The notes below the pieces were generated by a model that made no database searches, was not told the origin of the DNA, and was given only the letters and a program-made list of their open reading frames with translations. From Paenibacillus pinihumi DSM 23905 = JCM 16419 (GTDB lineage Bacteria > Bacillota > Bacilli > Paenibacillales > Paenibacillaceae): a DNA stretch of 64,000 nt. Shown here in pieces: positions 42,455 to 51,759 of the stretch. Within the stretch, counting starts at the first letter, position 1. Each line of letters starts with the position of its first letter. The stretch spans positions 55,622 to 119,621 of the forward strand of contig NZ_AULX01000028.1 in NCBI RefSeq assembly GCF_000422505.1. The letters are read 5' to 3'. The position numbers and the translations under genes are program-made.

Positions 42455-44026
42455 ATGCGGGGTAAACGAATCCGGTTCATGAGTTTAATTGCTTTACTGG
42501 TGTTCCCTCTCTTATTCCTTTCTCCTCTCAGCCAACTTGCAACTGCCCATGCGGCAACAACTGATACAACTGCACAGGCAGTCACACCAGGCAGCAAGCT
42601 GCTTATCGGCTACTGGCATAATTTTGATAACGGTTCCAGCAACATTCGTCTGAGAGATGTGTCTCCGAACTACGATGTTATCCAGGTTGCCTTTGCAGAG
42701 CCGGTTGGCGGAGCTGCTACAGGCAATATGATATTTGTACCGTACAACGCCACACAAGCGCAATTCAAGGCCGATATTGCCGAGCTGCAAAGCCAAGGCA
42801 AGAAAGTGCTTATCTCCATCGGAGGCGCGAACGGAGCCATTGAACTGACGACTCAGCAGGCCCGCAACCAGTTTGTCGCAACGATGAAAAACATCATTAA
42901 TACGTACCAATTTGATGGGCTGGACATTGATCTGGAGGGCAGTTCACTCAGCCTGAGCCCTGGAGATACTAATTTCCGGAACCCAACCTCGCCAAAGGTT
43001 GTGAATTTGATCTCAGGGGTGCAGGAGCTGCTTAACACGTATGGCTCCGGCTTCTTGCTGACGATGGCGCCTGAAACCGTTTACGTTCAGGGCGGAATGA
43101 ACGCGTACGGCGGGCCGTGGGGCGCTTATCTGCCAGTAATTTATGCCTTTCATGACCGGTTGAATTATCTTCATGTACAGCATTACAATACCGGATCAAT
43201 GCTGGCACTGGATGGAAGAGCATACAGCCAGGGTACAGCTGATTTTCAAGTCGCAATGGCAGAAATGCTGCTGCAGGGCTTCCCTGTAGGGGGAAATGCG
43301 AATAATAAATTCCCTGCGCTGCGGCCGGACCAAGTGATGATTGGCCTGCCTTCCGCCCCGGCCGCTGCCGGTGGAGGCTTCACCACTGCGGACAATGTGC
43401 ATAAAGCATTAAATTATCTGGTTAAAGGCCAATCCTACGGCGGAAGCTATATCCTGCGGAACCCGTCCGGTTATGCCGGCTTTAAGGGCCTGATGACGTG
43501 GTCAATCAACTGGGATAAGGTAAATAACTATGCCTTTTCCAATGCGCATCGCGCCTTCCTGAACGGTCTGGGCGGCGGAGGCACGCCGAATCCCCAACCG
43601 GATACAACTCCGCCTACAACTCCGCAGCAGTTCCGGGTAACCGGAACCACAGCAAACAGCATTAGCCTTGCCTGGAATGCGTCGACCGATAATGTCGGCG
43701 TAACCGGCTATACGGTAAGATACGGATCAACAAATGTCTTTGCATCCGGTACTTCCGTTACGATAACAGGTTTGTCCTCCGGCACCAGCTATACGTTTAC
43801 CATAACGGCGAGGGATGCTGCGGGGAACCAATCCCCTGCTTCGTCCGTGCAAGGCACAACAAGCAACAGCCCTGGCCCTGGTGTGGTGCAGCCTTGGCAG
43901 GCAGGAGTCAGCTATAAGGTGAATGACAAGGTGCTTTACAACGGTCAGGTATATACCTGTTTGCAAGCCCACACCTCGATTGTAACATGGGAGCCTCCTG
44001 CTGCCGTTTCACTGTGGCGGCTATAG
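42455..44026 (+). CDS. Secreted GH18 chitinase with FN3 and chitin-binding domain
   Basis: 523 residues. Signal peptide to about residue 31, a GH18 barrel (about 45-375) with catalytic motif FDGLDIDLEG (Glu about 161) and KVLISIGGANG. A Pro/Thr linker (PQPDTTPPTTP) is followed by one FN3 domain (about 390-470) and a CBM5/12 module (WQAGVSYKVNDKVLYNGQVY) at the end. It cleaves extracellular chitin. ATG 42455 has well-spaced AAAGGAG. Stand-alone gene. Confidence 0.94.
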   Translation: MRGKRIRFMSLIALLVFPLLFLSPLSQLATAHAATTDTTAQAVTPGSKLLIGYWHNFDNGSSNIRLRDVSPNYDVIQVAFAEPVGGAATGNMIFVPYNATQAQFKADIAELQSQGKKVLISIGGANGAIELTTQQARNQFVATMKNIINTYQFDGLDIDLEGSSLSLSPGDTNFRNPTSPKVVNLISGVQELLNTYGSGFLLTMAPETVYVQGGMNAYGGPWGAYLPVIYAFHDRLNYLHVQHYNTGSMLALDGRAYSQGTADFQVAMAEMLLQGFPVGGNANNKFPALRPDQVMIGLPSAPAAAGGGFTTADNVHKALNYLVKGQSYGGSYILRNPSGYAGFKGLMTWSINWDKVNNYAFSNAHRAFLNGLGGGGTPNPQPDTTPPTTPQQFRVTGTTANSISLAWNASTDNVGVTGYTVRYGSTNVFASGTSVTITGLSSGTSYTFTITARDAAGNQSPASSVQGTTSNSPGPGVVQPWQAGVSYKVNDKVLYNGQVYTCLQAHTSIVTWEPPAAVSLWRL

Positions 44027-44278
44027 CATCTTAACGGCAACATGCGTTTGCCAGCTCTGAAAATGAGCTGCCGGCAATATCCCCGCATTATAGTGAAATA
44101 CCTCTCAATCGCAAGCCTTCATTCTCACCTTCATGGTGATTTTGAAGGCTTGTTTACATAGCTAAACTGCCGTCAAATAACAATCATTTGAAATCTGACA
44201 AGCAGAGGCGTATAGTTTTGTGTAGATTATTCAGGATCACTCTTTTCTATTTTCAACCTTAAAGGAGCTTTGCCTAAC

Positions 44279-45253
44279 ATGAGTAAAAAACGTTTTTTCA
44301 CTTGGCTGAAACGGCTGGTCGCGGCCGGACTGGCCGTTATTCTGCTGTTCTTCGCTGCGGCATATGCATTCCCGTCGCTGCAGTTGATCCAGAAAGCCTG
44401 CGGTGTGCTGCAAAAGGCCGGAGCCAAAGCTTTTGTGCTCACGCACAAAACACCGGAAATTGAATTTCATGGAAACGGCAGCACCACCCCTGTATTTGAT
44501 GCGTCCAAGCAGGGCTATGCCGAACAAGTTCCCGTGCTGATGTATCATTATGTGGTTCCGAAAGCATTCAACAAAGAGCCGGATAATAATTCCATGATTA
44601 ATCTGGAGTCCTTTGAGGCCGGCATGAAATATTTGCATGATAACGGGTATTATACGGCGACGCTAAGCGAGCTGGAGGATTACCTTCATGGCTATATCCA
44701 ACTGCCGGAGAGGACCGTGGTCATCACTTTTGATGACGGATATGAGAACAACTATATTTATGCCTACCCGATTCTGAAAAAATATAACTTCCATGCGACG
44801 CTGTTCGTCATCGAAAGCCGGGTACAGGAGCATACCAGCACAGACTTCAAGCCGGACAAAAGCAGCTATCTGTCCAAGGAGCAGCTGGATGCTGCGTCCG
44901 ATGTATTCGAGTACCATAGCCATACCTATGATCTCCACCGGAAAGCGGAGCTGTATTGCGGCAAGATGGAAGCCCTGACCCGGGATACGGACCTGCTCCA
45001 GAAGGATATTGCCATCATGAGAGAGCATGGCTACATTACACCATACATTGCTTATCCGTTTGGAAGCTATGATGCCAAAACAATCTATTATTTGCAGAAG
45101 CACGGCTACCGGATGGCCTTTACCGTTAAACAGGGCTTTGTGAAGCCTGGTGATTCACCGCTTGAGCTCAACCGTTTGACCGTGACCTCAAGCACAGATA
45201 TGGAGCTGCTGCTCAAAACCGGGGATTTCAAACATTCCGTAAAGAAAGAATAA
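44279..45253 (+). CDS. Membrane-anchored polysaccharide deacetylase (NodB/CE4)
   Basis: 324 residues. An uncleaved-looking N-terminal helix (about 12-34) then a CE4 domain. Motif 1 VVITFDDGYENNY (about 147-159), motif 2 EYHSHTYDLH with two His ligands (about 212-221) and the YPFGSYD block (about 262-268). It deacetylates an extracellular glycan such as a GlcNAc polymer or peptidoglycan. ATG 44279 is 11 nt from AAAGGAG; a TTG at 44270 is too close. Adjacent to, but spaced from, the SLH-CAP gene. Confidence 0.88.
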   Translation: MSKKRFFTWLKRLVAAGLAVILLFFAAAYAFPSLQLIQKACGVLQKAGAKAFVLTHKTPEIEFHGNGSTTPVFDASKQGYAEQVPVLMYHYVVPKAFNKEPDNNSMINLESFEAGMKYLHDNGYYTATLSELEDYLHGYIQLPERTVVITFDDGYENNYIYAYPILKKYNFHATLFVIESRVQEHTSTDFKPDKSSYLSKEQLDAASDVFEYHSHTYDLHRKAELYCGKMEALTRDTDLLQKDIAIMREHGYITPYIAYPFGSYDAKTIYYLQKHGYRMAFTVKQGFVKPGDSPLELNRLTVTSSTDMELLLKTGDFKHSVKKE

Positions 45254-45347
45254 CCTTGTATTTAAGACAAATTACCCCATCATTCGACAAAAAAATGTGT
45301 TACTATACTCTTAAGTCATCATTTTTCTACTTAAGAGGGGGTTTATT

Positions 45348-46787
45348 ATGTTGAAATTGTACAAGCCGCAGTTGAAGCGCCGCCTTGGCATAGCAGCAAG
45401 TTCGGCGGTTATTCTGGCATTGGCCGCCGGTGTCGTTCCCGTTCATGCGGACAGCAGTATCCAATTCTCGGATCTTCCGCCTGCTCACTGGGCTTACAAA
45501 ACGGTTCAGTGGGCACAGGAGCATCATATTGTACAAGGCTATCAGGATGGTACCTTCCGTCCGAATCAGGCGGTATCTGAGCCGGAATTCCTGGCCATGC
45601 TGCTGCGTGCTTACCCGGAAGCCGGCATAGATAAGCCATCTGCCGGTTCCCCATGGTATACACCCTATTATGAGGCTGCCAGAGCGTTCGGCTGGCCTGT
45701 TGAGGGGTCAGGGGCCTCTTTTACAAGAGGGCAGGTTGCCAGGCTGCTGGCAGCCGTACAAGGCCAGTCGCTGTCTGTTAATGAAGCGGTTCAATATGTA
45801 ATGAAACAGGGGCTGGCTAACGGCAAAACAACGAATACGGTTGAAGGCTTCAAGGCTGCCGATTCGCTGTCCCGGGCCGAGGCGCAGACGTTTATCTACC
45901 GCTTGAAAGAGCTTCAGCCTGCACTTAATCAGCCTGCACAGGCTGCCAAGGACTGGACTCTGAATGGCATTCAGATCGGAGATGCGGAATCCCGGGTTAT
46001 TTCAACCCTCGGACAGCCGGATCGCAAAGATGCGTCCGCTTATGATTTTCAATGGTATGTCTATAACAAAAACTACAACCGCTTCGCGCAAATCGGAATT
46101 GTACAAGGGAAAGTAGTCGCCCTCTATGCTAATGCAGGAGGCTGGAGCTCCGTTTCAGGGGCAGCTGTAGGTGTCTCGAAGGGACAAATCAAGCCCGAAT
46201 CACTCGGCAAACCAACAGGCTTTCCGGACAGCAAGCAAAGATGGGCTACTTATACAAGCAGTTCATATGAGACAACCTTGTTCTTTGATACCCTGGACCA
46301 CAATAAGATTGATGCAATTCTCCTGCTTCAGCCCGGAATGAAAGCAAATGATGCAACAAGAAGCGAATCCTCCCAACAAGAGCTGATGCGCGCTTATGAG
46401 CGTGAGCTGCTGGATTTGACCAATGTTGTCCGTGTCAGCAACGGGCTGAAGCCGCTTATATGGAATGATCCGATTTCAGAGGTTGCCCGCGCTTACAGCA
46501 AAGACATGGGAACCCGCAATTTCTTCAGCCACACCTCGCCGGACGGAGATTCGGTTCGTGAGCGCTTCACCAAGGCCGGGCTGATGAAGTCGGCAAGCAG
46601 CTTTGGAGAAAATATTGCAGCAGGCTATGAGAATGCCTTTTATACCCATGCTGGCTGGGTGAACTCTCAGGGTCACCGTGACAATATTCTCCGGGAAGGC
46701 TACAAAGAGTTGGGCATTGGAGTTGCTTTCATCAAGAACAGCGAATATGGCTTGTACTATACCCAGAACTTCGCAAGCTTCAGGTAA
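45348..46787 (+). CDS. SLH-domain and CAP (SCP/YkwD) domain surface protein
   Basis: 479 residues. Signal peptide to about 35, SLH-type repeat region (about 38-190; first repeat FSDLPPAHWAYKTVQWAQEH) for cell-wall attachment. A CAP-associated N domain follows (about 205-330; IQIGDAESRVISTLGQPDRK), then a CAP domain (about 345-478) with LLDLTNVVRVSNGLKPLIWN, SKDMGTRNFFSHTSPDG and GHRDNIL. Function of bacterial CAP proteins is uncertain. AGAGGGGG precedes the ATG. Confidence 0.9.
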   Translation: MLKLYKPQLKRRLGIAASSAVILALAAGVVPVHADSSIQFSDLPPAHWAYKTVQWAQEHHIVQGYQDGTFRPNQAVSEPEFLAMLLRAYPEAGIDKPSAGSPWYTPYYEAARAFGWPVEGSGASFTRGQVARLLAAVQGQSLSVNEAVQYVMKQGLANGKTTNTVEGFKAADSLSRAEAQTFIYRLKELQPALNQPAQAAKDWTLNGIQIGDAESRVISTLGQPDRKDASAYDFQWYVYNKNYNRFAQIGIVQGKVVALYANAGGWSSVSGAAVGVSKGQIKPESLGKPTGFPDSKQRWATYTSSSYETTLFFDTLDHNKIDAILLLQPGMKANDATRSESSQQELMRAYERELLDLTNVVRVSNGLKPLIWNDPISEVARAYSKDMGTRNFFSHTSPDGDSVRERFTKAGLMKSASSFGENIAAGYENAFYTHAGWVNSQGHRDNILREGYKELGIGVAFIKNSEYGLYYTQNFASFR

Positions 46788-46789
46788 AG

Positions 46790-46847
46790 AAAAAACAGCT
46801 ATCCTTACAGCCCTCAAGTCAAGGGCGTACAGGATAGCTGTTTTTTT
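46790..46847. terminator. Bidirectional terminator
   Basis: AAAAAACAGCTATCCT (46790-46805) pairs with AGGATAGCTGTTTTTTT (46831-46847), with an internal GCCCT/AGGGC. A-run on one side and T-run on the other, between convergent genes. Confidence 0.9.
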
Positions 46848-46863
46848 AGTTCTGTGAAAGAGA

Positions 46864-47181
46864 CTATTCGTTAATATAAGAGCAGCAGTAATCGGAAACT
46901 TCCGTTACCTGAAGCTTGAACTTGGAGTTAGCCGGGACAATAAATTCACCCTCGCCCTGAATATGCACCCATTCGGTTTCTCCTGGAAGCAGAACCTTCA
47001 GATCACCTGCGAGAATCTCCATGATTTCTTTGGCGTCTGTTCCGAATTCATATTCTCCCGGGAGCATGATGCCGAGTGTTTTTTTCGTACCGTCCGCGAA
47101 CAGCACTGCGCGGCTGGTTACCTTGCCATCAAAATAAACATTTGCTTTTTTGACAATCGTTACATTTTCGAATTGGGACAT
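46864..47181 (-). CDS. ppnP: Pyrimidine/purine nucleoside phosphorylase PpnP-like (DUF1255)
   Basis: 105-residue single cupin, the size of E. coli PpnP/YaiE. Blocks [40 protein letters not shown] and [15 protein letters not shown] match the family, which phosphorolyses several nucleosides. ATG 47181 has AAGGAGAG upstream; the longer frame to 47226 has none. Upstream of it on the same strand is tkt, 101 nt away, so pentose phosphate from nucleosides could feed transketolase. Confidence 0.85.
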   Translation of the reverse strand: MSQFENVTIVKKANVYFDGKVTSRAVLFADGTKKTLGIMLPGEYEFGTDAKEIMEILAGDLKVLLPGETEWVHIQGEGEFIVPANSKFKLQVTEVSDYCCSYINE

Positions 47182-47281
47182 AATTTTCGGCTCTCCTTTT
47201 AAAAGCAGCGACGTGCATTTTGCCATGCCGCCGCTGCCTGTTCAATTATATATGCTTTAAGCTCGTGGAATCAGCCGCTTC

Positions 47282-49300
47282 TTACAGCAGCCCTTTCACT
47301 TTGCTCACAACATTCTCAACGGTGAAGCCATATTCCTTGATGACGCGGTCGCCAGGTGCGGATGCGCCAAATGTGCTGATGCCCAGAATCGCGCCCTGAT
47401 CGCCCACATAACGCTCCCAGCCGAATGGCGAAGCCATCTCAACAGCCAGACGTGCCTTAACATCCGGAAGCAATACGGAATCCTTGTACGCCTTGGATTG
47501 CTTCTCGAACAGATCCCAGCTCGGCATGCTGATAACGCGAACTTCGATGCCCTCGGCTGCGAGTGCTTCGGCAGCGGCAACAGCCAGCTGTACCTCGGAG
47601 CCTGTAGCGATAATTTGGGCTTGCGGCTTGCCGTTGGCAGCATCGCGGACAACATATGCACCGCGCTTGATGCCTTCGCGTGCTTGTCCGACTGCACCTG
47701 CGAGAATCGGCAGATTCTGGCGGGTCAGCACAAGAGCAACCGGATTTGATTTGTTCTCCAACGCATAAGCCCATGCAGCAGAGGTTTCATTCGCATCAGC
47801 CGGACGGATAACGGTCAGATCCGGAATGATACGGATGGAAGCGAGCTGTTCGATCGGCTCATGCGTAGGGCCGTCTTCACCAACCGCGATGCTGTCATGC
47901 GTCAGCACGTACACTACAGGCAGTTTTTGGATCGCAGCCAGACGAATTGCCGGACGCAGATAGTCCGTGAATACGAAGAATGTACCGCCGTACACCTTCA
48001 CACCGCTATGCAGCAGCATGCCGTTCATTGCAGCAGCCATTGCGAACTCACGAATACCGAAGTAGACGTTGCGTCCTGCATAGTTGCTTGCATTGTAGAC
48101 CGGAAGGCCTTTCAAATGAGTCATTGTCGAGCTCTCCAGGTCAGCAGAGCCGCCCAGAAGGCTTGGCACATTGGCAGCCAGACCGTTCAGCGCATTGCCT
48201 GAAGCAACGCGTGTGGACAGCGGCTTGTCTTCAGTTGTGTAAGCAGGCAGATCGCGGTCCCAGCCCTCGGGCAGATCGCCGTTCACAGCGCCTTCGAATT
48301 GAACTGCCAGCTCAGGATGAGCTTGCTTATAGCTTGCAAATTGGGCATCCCAATCTGCATTTGCCTTTTCGCCTTGCTCTTTGACAGCTGCGAAATGAGC
48401 ACGGACTTCATCCGGTACATAGAAGTCTTCTTCATAGTTCCAGCCGTAAACTTCCTTCGTCAGCTTCGTTTCCTCAGCGCCCAGCGGGGAACCGTGCGGG
48501 CCTGCATGTCCGCCCTTGCCGCCTTTGTTCGGGCTGCCGTAGCCGATGATGGTCTTCACTTCAATAAGAGTCGGCTTGACTGTCTCAGCCTGAGCTTCTG
48601 CGACAGCTTTAGCCAGTGCCTCCAGATCGTTGCCGTCCGCTACGCGCAGTACCTGCCAGCCGTAGGACTCAAAGCGCTTCTGAACATTTTCCGAGAAGGA
48701 AAGGCTCAGCTCTCCGTCCAGGGAGATATCATTGGAATCATACAAGACGACCAGCTTGCCAAGCTGCAAGTGGCCGGCCAGGGAAGCCGCTTCGCTCGCC
48801 ACGCCCTCGGACAGGTCGCCGTCGCCGCAGATGGAATACGTATAGTGGTCGATCACGTTAAAGCCGTCTTTATTATAAGTAGCTGCCAGATGAGTCTCTG
48901 CCATGGCCATGCCAACTGCCATTGCAACCCCTTGGCCCAGCGGTCCGGTAGTTGCATCTACACCGGCCGTATGTCCGAATTCCGGATGTCCTGGAGTTTT
49001 GGAGCCCCATTGACGGAAGTTTTTGATTTCATCGAGGGGAAGATCGTAGCCTGAGAGGTGCAGCAGGCTGTAGAGAAGCATCGAGCCGTGCCCTGCGGAT
49101 AAAACGAAACGGTCCCGGTTCACCCAGCTTGGGTTGGATGGATTGTGCTTCATCGATTTGGCAAACAATTGATACCCCATTGGAGCTGCCCCCATCGGCA
49201 TTCCCGGGTGACCGGATTTGGCTTTCTCGATCGCATCGATTGCGAGTGTCCGGATCGTATCGATCGATAGCTGGTCAACAGACTTGTTAGTAACTGTCAT
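47282..49300 (-). CDS. tkt: Transketolase
   Basis: Thiamine diphosphate enzyme of the non-oxidative pentose phosphate pathway. 672 residues, full length. Visible: N-terminal [19 protein letters not shown], the ThDP motif [20 protein letters not shown] through [10 protein letters not shown], and the catalytic region [23 protein letters not shown] 49300 is preceded by AGGAGGAAGC. The longer frame upstream is not coding. Confidence 0.96.
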   Translation of the reverse strand: MTVTNKSVDQLSIDTIRTLAIDAIEKAKSGHPGMPMGAAPMGYQLFAKSMKHNPSNPSWVNRDRFVLSAGHGSMLLYSLLHLSGYDLPLDEIKNFRQWGSKTPGHPEFGHTAGVDATTGPLGQGVAMAVGMAMAETHLAATYNKDGFNVIDHYTYSICGDGDLSEGVASEAASLAGHLQLGKLVVLYDSNDISLDGELSLSFSENVQKRFESYGWQVLRVADGNDLEALAKAVAEAQAETVKPTLIEVKTIIGYGSPNKGGKGGHAGPHGSPLGAEETKLTKEVYGWNYEEDFYVPDEVRAHFAAVKEQGEKANADWDAQFASYKQAHPELAVQFEGAVNGDLPEGWDRDLPAYTTEDKPLSTRVASGNALNGLAANVPSLLGGSADLESSTMTHLKGLPVYNASNYAGRNVYFGIREFAMAAAMNGMLLHSGVKVYGGTFFVFTDYLRPAIRLAAIQKLPVVYVLTHDSIAVGEDGPTHEPIEQLASIRIIPDLTVIRPADANETSAAWAYALENKSNPVALVLTRQNLPILAGAVGQAREGIKRGAYVVRDAANGKPQAQIIATGSEVQLAVAAAEALAAEGIEVRVISMPSWDLFEKQSKAYKDSVLLPDVKARLAVEMASPFGWERYVGDQGAILGISTFGASAPGDRVIKEYGFTVENVVSKVKGLL

Positions 49301-49722
49301 TATGTTGCTTCCTCCTATTCCTGATTGCCTAAACATCTTGCATATTGCGCTCACTAAGTATAATGGACAAGCTTCGCGCAGAAATACAAGCCGGCACTGA
49401 ACCTTCCGGCTCAAGCCTTCTTGTATTTGTTAAAAAAACGGAATTATTTTCTGGAATCCTTCAGGTTTACGCCAAATTCGGCGCAATCGCTTTGAAATAT
49501 TGTACCATTTGGCCGTTCTGTTTTCCATACAATTCGCAAAAGAACCGGCTGCAACATCCCCTGAGCAATTGCGTCTTTAACAGAAGGTGACAATTTTCAC
49601 CAGGAATTTTGCTGAAATCCAATTTTTTCACCCCGGCTTTTATCCTGCCGAATCTAATCCCTGGTCCTGTAGAAGATCGTCGGAAAAACAGGTAAAATAA
49701 GCTTTAAGAGGTGATCGCCCAA
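49301..49722. other. Intergenic region tkt to coiled-coil gene
   Basis: About 420 nt of divergent promoter region. It contains a nested hairpin 49382-49428: AAATACAAG with CTTGTATTT (9 bp) enclosing AGCCGG with CCGGCT. The hairpin lies about 80-130 nt upstream of tkt. TATACT-like sequences near 49360 could be the tkt -10. No gene seen. Confidence 0.45.
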
Positions 49723-50202
49723 ATGGTATGGAAACGATGGATGGTTGCACTTCCCCTTTGCTTGCTGCTGGCAGCAAGTTTCGCGCCTGCTCCAGCCCAC
49801 GCAGGCTGGTTTGACCGGATTCGGGATATATATAAAGCGCCGGACAAGCTGGAAGAATTCCAGGAGAGCTATGAGAATCTCATCCGGCAGCAGCAGGAAG
49901 AGCTGGATTCCGTTCGTAAGGAAGCGCTGGAGAGCAGCCGCCAGCTCGCAGAAGAGCAGCGCAAATGGCTGGAAGAGAATGAACGGCTTGCCCAGCAGAA
50001 CCGCAGCCTTGAAGAACGGCTCGCACAGCTCGAAGAGCAGGAACAGAACAAATCGGTCATTATCCGTAAAATGCTAACCGTAACTGCCGCCATTGTGGGC
50101 ATTATTGTCGCCGGCTTTCTCGCCATGAGAGTCATCCGCATCCTCATTTGGCGCCGCGAAAGCAGAACGATTCGCATTATGAAGGCCAAACGAAGGAGTT
50201 GA
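49723..50202 (+). CDS. Exported coiled-coil protein with C-terminal membrane helix
   Basis: 159 residues, not recognised as a named family. Signal peptide to about 28 (ends APAHA), GWFDRIRDIY, then a long Glu/Gln/Arg-rich coiled coil (about 45-115). A transmembrane helix (about 121-140, TVTAAIVGIIVAGFLAM) is followed by a very basic tail. The predicted topology is coiled coil outside, tail inside. ATG 49723 follows AAGAGGTGAT. It precedes an AIM24-family gene by 7 nt, so the two are one operon. Confidence 0.75.
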   Translation: MVWKRWMVALPLCLLLAASFAPAPAHAGWFDRIRDIYKAPDKLEEFQESYENLIRQQQEELDSVRKEALESSRQLAEEQRKWLEENERLAQQNRSLEERLAQLEEQEQNKSVIIRKMLTVTAAIVGIIVAGFLAMRVIRILIWRRESRTIRIMKAKRRS

Positions 50203-50209
50203 AGCTGCC

Positions 50210-50911
50210 TTGCAATTCAGCGGAGCCAACGAGCACTCACAAAGCGGCCACGTAACCGTTAAGCTGACAGAGACAGACAAGCTGCATGTGCTGCATCCCA
50301 ATCAGATTATCGCCTACAAAGGGCTGCCCTCCGGACGCGAGGACCGGTTCATGGATATTAAGGGCATGTACCGGAAACGGAGATGGATTCGTTCCAAAAT
50401 TACTGGACCGGCAGAGCTTTTGATCGCACTCCCTCCCGTTTGCAAGCTGCATGTGGTTCCAATTGATGTTGAAAGCAACCTGCTGTTTGATTTTCGCAGT
50501 GTCCTGTTCTTCTCCGATGGCATGCTGATGCAGAACCGGCTGCAATCCTTCAAAAATGCAGTCATTACAAAAGAATGGGTCCGTACCAAATTTACAGGCC
50601 CGGGCTTCCTCGGTCTGCTGTCCACAGGCTATATGGAATCGCTGGAGCTGGATGAGGAAGTACCGCTTTATGTGGACGCGGGCTGCCTGCTTGCCTACCC
50701 GGAAAAGGCTCAAATCAAATTGAGCGTCTACGGCAATTCCCTGGCAAGCCAGCATATGCGGGTGCAATGGGAGCTGAAAGGGACAGGTCCTGTGCTCATT
50801 CAAACCGGTGCTTCCACTGATCCGCAGCTGGAAGGACAGCTGCGCCAGGATGGCCTTATCCGCCGGACTCTCCGTGAGGTGCTGCCGTTTGGAGGCGTCT
50901 TCATCAAATAA
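50210..50911 (+). CDS. AIM24-family protein
   Basis: 233 residues of the AIM24/TIGR00266-like beta-rich fold (HVLHPNQIIAYKG, GPGFLGLLSTGYMESLEL, VYVDAGCLLAY-like YVDAGCLLAYPEKA). Named for the mitochondrial protein AIM24; bacterial roles are not established. TTG start at 50210 with AAGGAG 11 nt upstream. Coupled to the coiled-coil membrane protein, which hints at a joint envelope function (inference). Confidence 0.8.
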   Translation: MQFSGANEHSQSGHVTVKLTETDKLHVLHPNQIIAYKGLPSGREDRFMDIKGMYRKRRWIRSKITGPAELLIALPPVCKLHVVPIDVESNLLFDFRSVLFFSDGMLMQNRLQSFKNAVITKEWVRTKFTGPGFLGLLSTGYMESLELDEEVPLYVDAGCLLAYPEKAQIKLSVYGNSLASQHMRVQWELKGTGPVLIQTGASTDPQLEGQLRQDGLIRRTLREVLPFGGVFIK

Positions 50912-50957
50912 ACCGGTCCTGCGCGCAGGTTGATCTGCGGCAGGGCCGGTTTGTTGC
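50910..50957 (+). terminator. Terminator after AIM24-family gene
   Basis: AAACCGG and CCTGC on the left (50910-50922) pair with GCAGG and CCGGTTT on the right (50939-50952), then TTG TTGCTTG. It begins at the stop codon. Confidence 0.65.
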
Positions 50958-50993
50958 TTGTACGGCTTCCGTTTCACGGGTATCAAACGCCGT

Positions 50994-51575
50994 TTAATAA
51001 TGAATCGGGCCTCCCTCCTGCTGAACCGGATGGTATAAGTGCAGGTAGGTTTTGGCTGTATGGTCATGCATCGTCGGAATCTGATAGGAGCCTTGGCGGT
51101 TCATATAAGCAAACAGCTCATATGCCTGATTGGCACAGCTCAGCGATCCGTCTATCATCATCTGGCGGACGTTCGGATCTGCGCACTCAAGCGCAGCATT
51201 CATCTGATTTTTAGCCCCGTTCTTATGGCAGGTCAGCGCGTAGCTTGCAATCTGCCCGTCGGAGAAGAGCGCTGCGCTCCCTCCCCCTAGCTGCACCTGC
51301 TGGTCAGCAGGATGGCGCAAGCCATAGCGGATATGCTCCGGGCTTAGCTGTGGCGGCTGATATGTGGGTACCCCTGCCTGAGCGGCAGAATAATCGTGGG
51401 TATACCCGACCATTTGATTGTAGCCTGACTTCATGCTGCCCAGTTGATTCTCCAATATAGATCTTAGCTCCGGAGCTTGAGCCTGTGCCGCGTAAAAGGA
51501 CAGCTGCTCAATTGCATTTTTCTTTTCCGTTAATATTTCATGGGCTTCCAGCGTCTCTCTGGCTCCAAATGGCAT
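50994..51575 (-). CDS. CotF-like spore coat protein
   Basis: 193 residues. Two ferritin-like helical parts with the coat-F pattern: an N-terminal region (ETLEAHEILTEKKNAIEQLS) and a C-terminal coat-F domain (ALTCHKNGAKNQMNAALECA, MMIDGSLSCANQAYELFAYM). It ends in a Tyr/His/Gln-rich tail as in coat proteins. AAAAGGAGAG precedes the ATG. Expected in the spore coat; mother-cell sigma control not visible. Confidence 0.85.
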   Translation of the reverse strand: MPFGARETLEAHEILTEKKNAIEQLSFYAAQAQAPELRSILENQLGSMKSGYNQMVGYTHDYSAAQAGVPTYQPPQLSPEHIRYGLRHPADQQVQLGGGSAALFSDGQIASYALTCHKNGAKNQMNAALECADPNVRQMMIDGSLSCANQAYELFAYMNRQGSYQIPTMHDHTAKTYLHLYHPVQQEGGPIHY

Positions 51576-51759
51576 GTAAACTCTCCTTTTTGTGTTGTTG
51601 TACCTGCTTCATGCCGGCAGCATCGCGGGCGCTGAAGCGGGTAGTCATGGTGCATCGCAATATCAAAGGAGCACTCTCAGAAAGTCTGCCACAAAACAAG
51701 GCCATTTAGACGCTGTTCGCCGAAATTGATCGTTTCCCATTTCGAAAATTGAAATGGGC

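Noticed and set aside
51736..51758. Terminator after the S41 peptidase
   Set aside because: An 8-bp hairpin (CCCATTTC/GAAATGGG) is present, but no T-run follows on the minus strand; left as a possible mRNA-end hairpin only.
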